A stretch of DNA of 64,000 nucleotides from Mercurialis annua (Eukaryota; Streptophyta; Magnoliopsida; Malpighiales; Euphorbiaceae), in contig NC_065572.1 of assembly GCF_937616625.2 (NCBI RefSeq), positions 40,265,653 to 40,329,652 on the forward strand, in the 5' to 3' direction. This document shows positions 33,068 through 43,513 of the stretch, one piece after another. The stretch's first letter is position 1; every line of letters starts with the position of its first letter. A program made the translations under genes and the position numbers. The notes under the pieces were generated by a model. It ran no database searches, had not been told where the DNA came from, and saw only the letters and a list, made by a program, of their open reading frames with translations.

Positions 33068-35214
33068 AAGGTGAAACGTTTGGATTGGTTTCGTAACGTT
33101 TTTAAACGTTTGACTTAAATCGCTAAAAAGGTGAAACGTTTGGTTTTGTTTCGTAAAGTTTGTAAACGTTTGACTTAAATCGCTATAAACGTGAAACATT
33201 TGGTTTTGTTTCGTAAAGTTTGTAAACGTTTGGCTTTAATCGCTAAAAAAGTGAAATGTTTGGATTGATTTCGTAACGTTTGTAAACGTTTGGCTTAAAT
33301 CGCTAAAAATATGAAACGGTTGGTTTTGTTCCATAACGTTTGTAAACGTTTGGCTTAAATTGCTAAAAAGGTGAAACGTTTGGTTTTGTTTCGTAACGTT
33401 TGTAAACGTTTGGCTTAAATTGCGAAAAAGGTGAAACGTTTGGATTTGTTTCGTAACATTTGTAAACGTTTGGCTTAAATCGCTAAAAAGGTGAAACGAT
33501 TGGTTTTATTTCGTAACGTTTGTAAACGTTTGGCTTAAATAGCTGAAAAAATAAAACGTTTGGATTTTTTTTGTAACGTTTTAAACGTTTAGATTTGTTT
33601 CGTAACGTTTTAAACGTTTTTCTTAAATCGCTAGAAAGGTGAAACGTTAGGATTTGTTTCGTAATGTTTTAAATGTTTGGCATAAATTGATAAAAAAAAG
33701 GGAAAAGTTTGGATTTGTTTCTTAACGTTTATAAACTTTTAGCTTAAATCGCTAAAAAGTTGAAACGTTTGGATTTGTTTCATAACGTTTGTAAACGTTT
33801 GGCTACAATCGCTAAAAAGGTGAAACGTTTGGTTTTGTTTTTGTAACATTTGTAGACGTTTGGCTTAAATCGCTAAAAAGGGGAAACGTTTGGATTTGTT
33901 TTGTAATGTTTGTAAACGTTTGGCTTAAATCGCTAAAAACCTTAAACGTTTGGATTTGTTTTGTAACGTTTTAAACGTTTGGGTTGGTTTCATAACGTTT
34001 TAAACGTTTGGCTTTAATCGCTGAAAAGGTGAAACGTTTGGATTTTATTCGTAACATTTGTAAACGTTTGGCTTAAATCGCTAATAAGGTGAAACATTTG
34101 GTTTTGTTTCGTAATGTTTGTAAAAGTTTAGCTTAAATCGCTAAAAATGTGAAACGTTTGGATTTGTTTCGTAACGCTTTAAATGTTTGGTTTAGTTTCG
34201 TAACGTTTTAAACATTTGGCATAAATTGCTAAAAAGGAGAAATGTTTTGTTTTGTTTTGTAACGTTTGTAAACAAATGGCTTCAATCGCTAAAAAAGGTG
34301 AAACGTTCGGTTTTGTTTAGTAACATTTGTAAACGTTTAGCTAAAATCGCTAAAAAGGTTAAACGTTTGGATTTGTTTTGTAACGTTTGTAAACGTTTGG
34401 CTTAAATCGCTAAAAAGGAGAAACGTTTAGATTTGTTTCGTAATGTTTGTAAACGTTTAGCTTAAATCGGTAAAAATATGAAACGTTTGGATTTGTTTCG
34501 TAACGTTTTAAATGTTTGGATTTGTTTCATAACATTGTAAATGTTTGACTTAAATTGCTATAAATGGGAAACATTATATTGGTTTCGTAACGTTTTATAC
34601 GTTTGGCTTTAATCGCTAAAAAGGTGAAACATTTGGATTTGTGTGGTAACGTTTGTAAACGTTTGGCTTAAATCGCTAAAAAGGGGAAACGTTTGGATTT
34701 GTTTTGTAACGTTTATAAACGTTTGGCTTAAATTGCTAAAAAGGGGAAACGTCTGGTTTTGTTTCGTAACTTTTGTAAACGTTTCGCTTAAATTGCTATG
34801 TTTCGAAACGTTAGTAAACGTTTGGCTTAAATTGCTAAAAAGGTGAAACATTTGGATTTGTTTCGTAACGTTTTTAATGTTTGGCTTAAATCGCTAAAAT
34901 GGTGAAACGTTTGGTTTTGTTTCATAACGCTTGTAAACGTTTAGCTTAAATTACTAAAAAGGTGAAACGTTTGGTTTTGTTTCGTAAGTTTGTAAACGTT
35001 TGGATTTGCTTTGTAACTTTTTAAATGTTTGGCTTAAATCGCTAAAAAGGGAAAACTTTTGGATTTCTTTCATAATGTTTGTATACGTTTGGCTTAAATC
35101 GCTAAAAAGATGAAACATTTGGATTTTTTTCGTAACGTTGGTGAATGTTTGGCTTAAATCGCTAAAAGGTGAAACGTTGGGATTTATTTTGTAAAGTTTG
35201 GCTTAAATAGCTTA
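33068..35214 (+). repeat. Satellite, plus orientation, with a regular 60-base register
   Basis: Between about 33120 and 33540 monomers follow at exactly 60-base spacing, giving the cleanest view of the unit (for example 33361-33420). Later monomers are mixed with half-monomers. The frames at 34609-34851 (minus) and 34643-34846 (plus) overlap on opposite strands and are repeat translations. Confidence 0.9.
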
Positions 35215-36654
35215 AAAAACAAAACCAAATCTTTCCCTTCTTTTGCAATTTAAGCTAAACGTTTACAGACGTTACGAAAAAAAACCAAATGTTTCCCCTT
35301 TTTAGCGATTCAAGCCAAACATTTACAAACATTACAAAATCAATCCAAACGTTTAAAACATAATGAAACAAATCCAAAAGTTTCACTTTTCACTTTTTTA
35401 GCGATGTGAGCCTAACGTTTACAAACGTTACGCAACAAATCCAAGCGTTTTACGTTTTTAGCGATTAAAGCAAAACGTTTACAAAAGTTACGAAATAAAT
35501 CCAAACGTTTCACATTTTTAGCGATTTAAGCCAAACTTTACAAACGTTACGAAACATTACAAAATCAATCCAAACGTTTAAAAAGTTACGAAACAAATCC
35601 AAACGTTTACAAACGTTACGAAACCAAAAACGTCACGAAACAAATACAAACTTTTCACCTTTTTAGCGATTTCAGCAAAACGTTTATAATGTAACAAAAC
35701 AAATCCAAACGTTTCACCTTTTTAGTTATTTAAGCCAAATGTTTACAAACGTTACGAAACAAAACCAATCTTTTCACATTTTTAGTGATACAAGCCAAAC
35801 GTTAAGAAAAAAATCCAAACGTTTCCCCATTTTATCAATTTAAGCAAAACATTTAAAACCTTACGAAACCAATCCGAATGTTTCACCTTTTTAGCGATTT
35901 AAGCCAAACGTTTAAAAAGTTATAAAACAAATCCAAACATTTAAAACGTTACGAAACAAATCCAAACGTTTCACCTTTTTACCGATATAAGCCAAACGTT
36001 TACAAACTATACAAAAAAAATCCAAAAGTTTCACATTTTTAGCGATTTAAGTCTAACGTTTACAAACATTACAAAACAAATCTAAAGGTTTAACCTTTTT
36101 AGCGATTTAAACATTTCCCCTTTTTAGCGATTTAAGCCAAACGTTTACAAACGTTGCGAAACAAATCCAAACGTTTCGCCTTTTTAGCGATTGAAACCAA
36201 TTGTTTACAAACGTTACGAAACAAATCCAAATGTTTCACCTTTTTAACGATTTAAGCCAAACGTTTAAAACGTTACGAAATAAAATCAAACGTTTCACCT
36301 TTTTAGCGATTTAAGCCAAACGTTTACAAACGCTACAAAACCAATCCAAACGTTTCACCTCTTTAGTGATTTAAGCCAAACGTTTACAAACGTTACCAAA
36401 CAAATCCAAATGTTTAAAACGTTACGAAACCAATCCAAACTTATACAACGTTACGAAACAAATCCAAACATTTCACCTTTTTAACGATTGAAGTCAAACG
36501 TTTACAAACGTTACGAAACAAATTGCAAACGTTTCACCTTTATTGCGATATATGCCAAAGTTTACAAACGTTATGAAACCCATCCAAACGTTTCACCTTT
36601 TTAGCGATCTAATCCAAACGTTTACAAATGTTACGAAACAAAACCAAACGTTTC
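35215..36654 (-). repeat. Satellite, minus orientation
   Basis: Diverged minus-strand monomers run up to the LARD-like element. The last five bases, GTTTC (36650-36654), are its left target duplication. The array resumes in the same register and orientation at 46227. Confidence 0.9.
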
Positions 36655-37076
36655 TGTAATATCTCGTGTTTTTCCGTCATGGTTTTGTTGTGTTTCCGAC
36701 TTAGTTTCTGATTGTTAATGGTGGACTTAGCAAGTGTATCTTGTATGTGTCGCATGTGTTGTGTGAGGTATTTATGAAAAGAACCCGATTTGATTTGTAT
36801 CAAATTTATAATTGATGATGTGTTTGTGTGCCTTCTTAATCTGACATATCTTGATAAAACATTCATATCTCCCAATTGCACCGTTGGATTGGGCTTATTT
36901 TTTAATATGCTCTGCACGAGAAAAAGTTAACTGTTGGATCAAAATTGGAGGCGCGTTGGGCCATCGCGCCTCGTAACTCGCCCAAGGGTGTTTTGTGCCT
37001 TTTTAAAAGGCACGACGGCAGGCGCGTTGGGCCATCGTCCCTCGCAACACGGCTGTCATGTTTTTTCACTTCGGGG

Positions 37077-37084
37077 CCTATAAA
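37077..37084 (+). promoter_or_regulatory. TATA box of the LARD-like 5' LTR
   Basis: TATAAATG in GGGCCTATAAATGGACCC lies about 420 bases into the LTR. The 3' LTR has TTTAAATAG at the matching place (about 43888), so its TATA is weaker. A GC-rich segment immediately upstream contains two copies of GGCGCGTTGGGCCATCG (36951 and 37021 regions). Confidence 0.6.
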
Positions 37085-38491
37085 TGGACCCGTTTTTTTA
37101 TTTAGACATTACCTACACTCATACTAAACCCTAGCCGACCTATATACTATTAAACTCTCTTATTTAATTCATTTTCCATCAAATCCTTCTCAAATCGTTG
37201 GTTTTCGGTAAGATACTCTCACTCTCTGTTCATCCGCTCTCATTCGATTCCCATTTTATCTTTGGTAACTCATTCTTTTCTTGTTCCAGGATCATTGTAG
37301 GGTTGTTATGTACCTCTTATTTTGCTGGTTCATTCATCCTTGTTCCTTAGGGTGTTAGATCACGTTTCATTCATTCTTGGTATGTAGCGATTCGTTCATT
37401 TAAGCATTACTCTTATTTGTTGATAATTATGGTTGTTGTTTACTGTTTTGAGTATGCCGATTCTGAAGTTAAGTATTTGGTTTGATGCTTTACGATCATG
37501 TAGTTGCTTATGCAAGTTTTACCAATTGATAAATTCTAATTTGATTTATGTGTTTCATGCAATCGTTGGGGATGATGATAGCCACTGTTTGGGTGTATTT
37601 AGTGACTGAGTTTGCATTACCTAGGGCTGTAATTTTATATTTCTTACATGGGTTTCTCAAGATCAATTCCTAGGTTGTATACTATACTTTTTGGTTGATC
37701 TTGTTATGATTATTCGTTGTTTTGATATAGTGTCCTATGGCTATAAATCTTCATTTGGGGCTGATGTTAATTGATGAAATCAATTCTTACTTGTTTGGTT
37801 TGATAAATAGGATTTATGGTTGAGTTTTGGTCCATGTTGCATGAACAAACTTTGGTTGATTCATATGATGTTAGTTGCTGCCCATAAGTGTATTATAGGT
37901 AGTTTTGGGCGTTTGTAACATGTTGACATTGTTCAAATATCATTGGTTTGATTTCATGTTGTTAATATATAAGGTGGAAATGTTATGCCATGTAAATGGT
38001 TGATTTGACTTCTCTATTTTCATATCTGAGTTGGTGAACTCATATGCATATTTAGAACCTTTATAAGTGTTGTGACACGCTTGTGTCTACTTTTGGTGTT
38101 TTGGCCAAGAGTGGCTGGCTTTGGGTTTTTTTTGTAAATGTGCATCTTTGTTGTTAAGATAGGTTGAGTTTTATATTTTCAAATGAGGAATGTTTTGATT
38201 TAAAAGTCCCGGATATACTTTGGTTTTACTCTGGCATAACGTTGGGCCGTGCCTCGCAGTGAGTTTGTTGTATTATTTACCGCTTTATTAAGTACCTCAA
38301 ATTGTATTAGTATTATAATTTTTTACGAATTACTTTTAATGATTATGGATTGGGATTGGAACGAGCTACTCGATAGGCTTGTACCGAGACTGTGTGCACT
38401 GGTAAGTACTTTGGGATTGACTGACCAATGTCTGGCCTACTTTGGGAATTGATGAGGATTTATTCTCATCTACTTTAGATTATACTTTGGG

Positions 38492-38511
38492 ATATATATA
38501 TATATATATAC
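38492..38511 (+). repeat. Short (TA)n run in the LARD-like 5' LTR
   Basis: About ten TA dinucleotides following TTTGGGA. The 3' LTR has only about five at the matching place (45624 region), so the tract length differs between the LTRs. Confidence 0.8.
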
Positions 38512-39111
38512 TTTGGGTTTTCATTTCAATATTGTATTCCATAATCAACTATATAAGTATATTAGTATAAAAGGATTTGATTTTAAGGGTTTTAATCTTA
38601 ATAAATGTAAATAGTTTTATGAACTCATCTCAGTATATCTGATCCCGTTGTTTTCCCTATTTTTCAAGGGTTATGATTTGAATGCTTTGGTCATCTCTAA
38701 TTCTTTGATTCCTTGGAGGTTTTATGCTATTTAAAACTAGTCAACGGTTTTAAAGTCTTAGACCGCAGTAGAGCTAGTTTATTTATTATGGATATCTTAT
38801 GTTAGTTTGTCGAATTGGTCCGATTGTTTTGTTATTAACTTTGGCATGTTATACTTTGGTTTATATCGTTATATATAAGGCATGTTGTTGAGTCTCGGGT
38901 TTTAGCCGAGCATTTCAGATATTTAAGTTATTATTTAAGTTGTGATGTAAACTACTAGACTTAGGTTGGAGTCTCGGTTTCCCCCGAGCAGTGGTTTTCT
39001 TGTAGGTTTATATGTTGTATGATTACCTGCAAGGCTAGCTACGGGCTTTGGTACGACCATACCCATACCCTAGTACCGCTTGCGATCCTTGTAATTGGAT
39101 CGTGACAAAGT

Positions 39112-39123
39112 TGGTATCAGAGC
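39112..39123 (+). other. Primer-binding site for initiator tRNA-Met
   Basis: TGGTATCAGAGC, five bases after the end of the 5' LTR, is the exact plant initiator tRNA-Met complement used by most plant LTR retroelements. It confirms the position of the 5' LTR end and the plus orientation. Confidence 0.93.
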
Positions 39124-39349
39124 TCTGGTTTCAATCCAAGGCCATTTTGCATGTTACGTGTTTACTGCTTTAATGCATGTTATGTTGTTGCTGTGTCATA
39201 GGATCTACTGCGGAATTAGTATTCAAGTCTTGTCTTTTGAAACGTCATCTTTTGTTTTCAAAACTTTCTACCTTCATCTATAGGAATGTTAAGTGTCGGT
39301 CTTATGTGTTACTGATGCTTTACTTTAGAATGTTTATTGCTTATATATT

Positions 39350-39578
39350 GGGTGATTTGTTGGCTGTTGTGCCATATATGAGATATACTTTGGGTGATGT
39401 GTTGTGGCCTGTTGTGCCTTATATGGTGTTTACTTCGGGTGATGCTTTATTGGCTGTTGTGCCATATATGAGATATACTTTGGGTTATGTTTTGTGGACT
39501 GTTGTACCTTATATGGTGTTTACTTTGGGTGATAGTTTGTTGGCTGTTATGCCTTATATGATGTTTACCTTGGGTGAT
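39350..39578 (+). repeat. 45-base tandem repeat encoding a 15-residue periodic frame
   Basis: GGGTGAT or a close variant recurs at 39350, 39392, 39437, 39482, 39527 and 39572, a 45-base spacing after the first 42. Two variant units alternate: one with GCCATATATGAGATATAC and one with CCTTATATGGTGTTTAC. The plus frame stays open across it and gives repeats around VVPYMVFTLGD. The multiple of three may be chance or a relic of coding sequence. Confidence 0.88.
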
Positions 39579-42500
39579 TAGTTTTTGGCTTTTATGCCTT
39601 GGATGATTTTGGTTGGATTGCTTTCACCTTTTTGGTGAGTACAGTTTGGTTTAGGCCTTAATTGTTGGTTTCCATATATGTTGGCACATAAGAGGATATG
39701 TTAGGGTTGGCCTTTTTTTTCTTTTAAAGGATTCTTGTGTTAAATCTTTAAGCATGTTTTATGGCTACAAGTTGTTCGGTCACACGTTGTTTTTATGGTT
39801 TTATTGAGAAAAATATATTTATTTGATTTGTGTTTTGACACGAGAATCAAAAGAGAAGTCTGGTTTTAATACTTTTTAAAAAAATGTGATTTTTGGTTAC
39901 TTTACAAGTAAAATAAATTTCACGTATTTCAAAATCTTACGTTTGACTTGGTATTGACCAACAATTATTTTAAAAATAATATTATTTAAATAATTGAATA
40001 TGGCTTTAATAATGTATTATGACTTTTATGGTCTTACCATGTTTTGGTTTGTGTACATTGGAGGTGTCTTTGGTTATATGATTTGGTATATTATGTTTGG
40101 CGAGAGTATGCGTTTCTCGGAATGGTTGTTTGGGATAAAGGGTTTTCTCACTTGAATTTTTGAATTGCTGTTTGATGCTTAGATTACGTTGAGCTCCTAT
40201 TTTTAAGAAAAAATTGAGATTTTATTTAAAGGCCTTTCCGAATTTACAAATATTTTGAGTATGTTTTATAAATGGTTGTTTTGGGTTTGACATTGTTCAC
40301 CCAAATTTTGGAGTTGAGCTTGGTAGTTGTAATGACTCGGCTAACTCGCTGGTTATTTTGGATTGAGATACTTTGGAAACTTTTAAAAAAATGATTTATA
40401 AAGGAGATTTTCCGGAAAACAAAAATTTTAAAACTGTGAGGCTCAACTAGAACTTGAAAACTTGTATGGTTGACTTTATAATTCTAAATGAGTTTTGATG
40501 CGTATTTTGATCGATGGCATATTACTTGTTGTTCTTGTTACGACGAATCGCAGTGTGTTGTAGCATGTTTTGTTTTTGCCTTAAAATAGATTTGGGTTAA
40601 TTGTGGTTAATGGCATGTTTGAGTGGTTTATGGTTTATAGAATTCGTAATATTTTAGTTTTGATTTGCGTTGTATACCTTGCAAGTTTGGTTGATCTATG
40701 TCGGTTGAGTTTGTTTTATCTCGTCGTGTAGAGTAGCACGGGAGGTAATTTCCTTCATGCGTTCTTTGACTTAAACTTGGTGTTGGCTTTTGATTTGTGA
40801 GTCGAACCTTCGTTTAGGCTTGTATTGCTTTAGTTTTTGTTCGGGGTTACGCTGGTGTTAGTGTATTGTTTTGTAAATCGAGATCCTTATATTTTGATAT
40901 CGAGGAAGATTAGTAAAGTGTTCTTGAAACGGTTGGTGGTTTTTGACTATCAGAGAAAAATATAGTTTAGAAATTCTTATCTGAGGAGATAGATCGGTGT
41001 ATCTTATAATGCTAGTGCTTTTCATCAAGTTGGACGATGTGATGCGGGAATTGGTGGTACGTGTTGTAAAAGCATATGTGATGTATTGTTTTCCTTAAGT
41101 TAAATTTCAGTTTGATTGACGTTTAATCGAGTATTATTTTATTCATAAGAGATTTTAAAGGAGTTATAGGTTTGAACGGCTGTTAGAATCCTATGATTTG
41201 GTAGATTGCGAGTATGGAATTTGAAATAATATTTTGAGATTATGGAGTGCACATCTCACAGAGTGTAACGTCTAGCAAATGTTTGATTAAGAAATTGATT
41301 TCAAATGAAAAATTGTGAAAATATTTGAAATGTTTTTAACACGTAATTGTGCCCAGACATATCATGAGCATGCATTTTTGTATGTCACGAATAGGAATTG
41401 CATTGCGCACTGAGTATGTTCAAAAAATAATAAGTAATTGGTACATGCATAGTACTACATGCATCACGTGCATTGGAATGGTTGGAATTGGATGCAACTC
41501 TTTGGGGATGAAAGGTGTCATCACCCTGGCGCACAATTATGTAACGTGGATTTTGGCAATAAAGTGTTTTTGAGAAAAATATTTTAAAACGAACTCGCGA
41601 GTCACCTTGGGTTAAAATGTATTTATAAAGTTGATTGATTTCAAATGGTTTGAAATTTTACCGTAAGGTAGCTAGACAAATACTCTGTGATAATGGTGGT
41701 GAATTGAGGACGATTATGTTAGGAGTGATTGGTCTGTAGTATCATAAATTTTGTGCTTTGTAAGGAGTAAGAATGAATATAAGATTGCACTCGAGTTATT
41801 GTTGTTATAAGTATGATAGGATTTTGAGGTCAGTTCTGAAGGCTTACGTGTTAGCTTCCAATTTATGATTTGAGGGTTGTTGGATTAAGGAATTTTGTTA
41901 TGCTCCACATGTGTATATATATTGTGATTTTAAAGGAAGTTTGGGTTTTACATGTTCAATTTTGTTTAAACTTTTTTGTAAACTCATATAGAATATTATG
42001 CGAACGAGGATATTTCAATGTAAATTTGTTTTCCCATTTTGACAAAGGATAAAATCTTATCAAGTTTTAATTTCAGTGAATAATAATTTTGCTAGTTGAG
42101 CAGTTTTATAAATTTGCAAATTTATTTGAATGTAAGGTGTAACTGTGAATTCAGATACGAATCTTTTGAAATTTTAATGTGTTTTTAAAACTAGAGGTTT
42201 TCGAACGGTAAAAGCATTTTGGTTTTTGTATATAAAGAGAGGTATAAGATTTTAACGTCTTTAAAAGATAATTGGAAAATATTAATTGAATATTTATGTG
42301 TTTTGAAAATTTTATTTTCCTATAAGTCTGACTTTGAATATAACCAATTAATTGTGAATTTGATATAGGTGGTCTATTGTTAGGATTCGAGGTTACAGTT
42401 ACTGGTGGAATAATTTTGGATGTTCGAGTTATCTTAGACTTATGTATTAATCAAATTTTAGGTTTGGTTATTATAAGTGTAAGTTGTGTACTACTTATGG

Positions 42501-42900
42501 GATGATTGAAGGAATTATTGTGATTGAGATTGTTTGTTATAATCTGGAGATTTCGTTACCATGAGGTAAGTTCACGTGTTCTTTTGAATAACGGTGTGAG
42601 TTTTTGTGTTTTATAATTCGCAAAGTTAATGGTATTATATAGTGTGGTTTTTGTTAGAACTGGAATTTGAGCTTCGGGATTGTTCTTGAACTTTGATGAT
42701 ATGGGTTTCATAATCGTTAAGATTCAAGCTAGTTTTGGAAACCAACTTCGTTGGATAATTTTTGATTGTTCACATTTGTATTGATTGAGTGGTCGTTGGA
42801 GCATCAAATTGTTTGAATCAGAATTTTGCGCAATGTGTGTTGTGAGCGTTTAAACTGCGAATCAGTTTCTTATTTAAAATTTGAGGTCGAATTTTTCGTA

Positions 42901-42923
42901 GGTTGGGGAGAATGTAATACCCC
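42901..42923 (+). other. Second purine tract plus LTR-start motif inside the LARD-like element
   Basis: GGTTGGGGAGAA followed by TGTAATACCCC is the same arrangement as at the true 3' LTR boundary (TTGGGGAGAT then TGTAATATCCC, 43504-43524). The preceding bases also match (GTCGAATTTTTCGTA against GACGAATTTTATATA). It looks like a remnant of another element's 3' junction about 600 bases upstream of the functional one. Confidence 0.75.
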
Positions 42924-42998
42924 ATATATTTTCGGCGTGTTTTGTCTTGTGTTGACTTTCTCTGGGTGGAAATTTTGATTAGAGTTGTCATTGAAAGA

Positions 42999-43106
42999 GA
43001 TTCGAGGTTTGTTCTTATATATCCTAAGTATTCCAGTCGAGGTTTATGTGGAGATTCGAGGTTTGTTCTTGTTTATTCTAAGTATTTTAGTCGAACTTTA
43101 TGTGGG
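42999..43106 (+). repeat. 54-base tandem duplication
   Basis: GATTCGAGGTTTGTTCTT starts at 42999 and again at 43053, each followed by a similar TCTAAGTATT..GTCGA segment and TTTATGTG. The duplication is imperfect. Confidence 0.85.
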
Positions 43107-43513
43107 AGAGTTTGTATTCCTTCGTTTGGTTTCACCTAGAAAGGGCGTTATCGTTTTATGTTAAGTGGAAGTTAGCATTAAGGCTTTTATGACCTTTTAA
43201 GATTGTTCGGTTTATGAAATTCGTGATTTTTAGTTATCGTTCGAGGAACAACCTATTGAGTTTTTTTATCATGCAAGTGCGTAGGTTGTTAAGCACATAA
43301 TTCCTATGGTTACAGTTTAGGTTGGTTACTTGAGAGACAGAGTTCATTATGCAGAATTGTTATAATTGCTTTCCTTGATTACTTTGGGTGTCATATTATG
43401 TGTTTTCATGTTTATTACGTGTGTTTTTGTTCGAACAACATATTGTATGATATGTTTTACGTGGGTTGTCTTATGTTAAATTCGAAGACGAATTTTATAT
43501 AAATTGGGGAGAT

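Larger units (their letters stand above)
36655..39107 (+). repeat. 5' LTR of the LARD-like element (2453 bases)
   Basis: It starts TGTAATATCTCGTG and ends GTGACA. Compared with the 3' LTR it lacks roughly 350 bases near 38240, where GGGCCGTGCCTCGCAGTGAG joins sequences that are far apart in the 3' copy, and about 30 bases near 36738. It also carries extra GC-rich sequence near 36990-37050. The reading frames at 36609-36917 (minus), 36945-37127 and 38249-38452 lie within the LTR and have no recognisable content. Confidence 0.92.
39108..43513 (+). other. Internal region of the LARD-like element, no recognisable coding sequence
   Basis: This is 4.4 kb of T-rich sequence between the LTRs. The longest plus-strand frame is 134 codons (39177-39581) and consists largely of a 15-residue repeat; others (41349-41573, 41870-42052, 42942-43139) show no retroelement motif. 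It includes a 45-base tandem repeat, a second copy of a purine tract plus LTR start at 42901-42923, and a 54-base duplication. I see no gag zinc knuckle, RT palm or integrase motif. Confidence 0.8.

Noticed and set aside
39177..39581. 134-codon frame as the gag of the LARD-like element
   Set aside because: More than half is the 45-base tandem repeat, and there is no capsid or zinc-knuckle motif.
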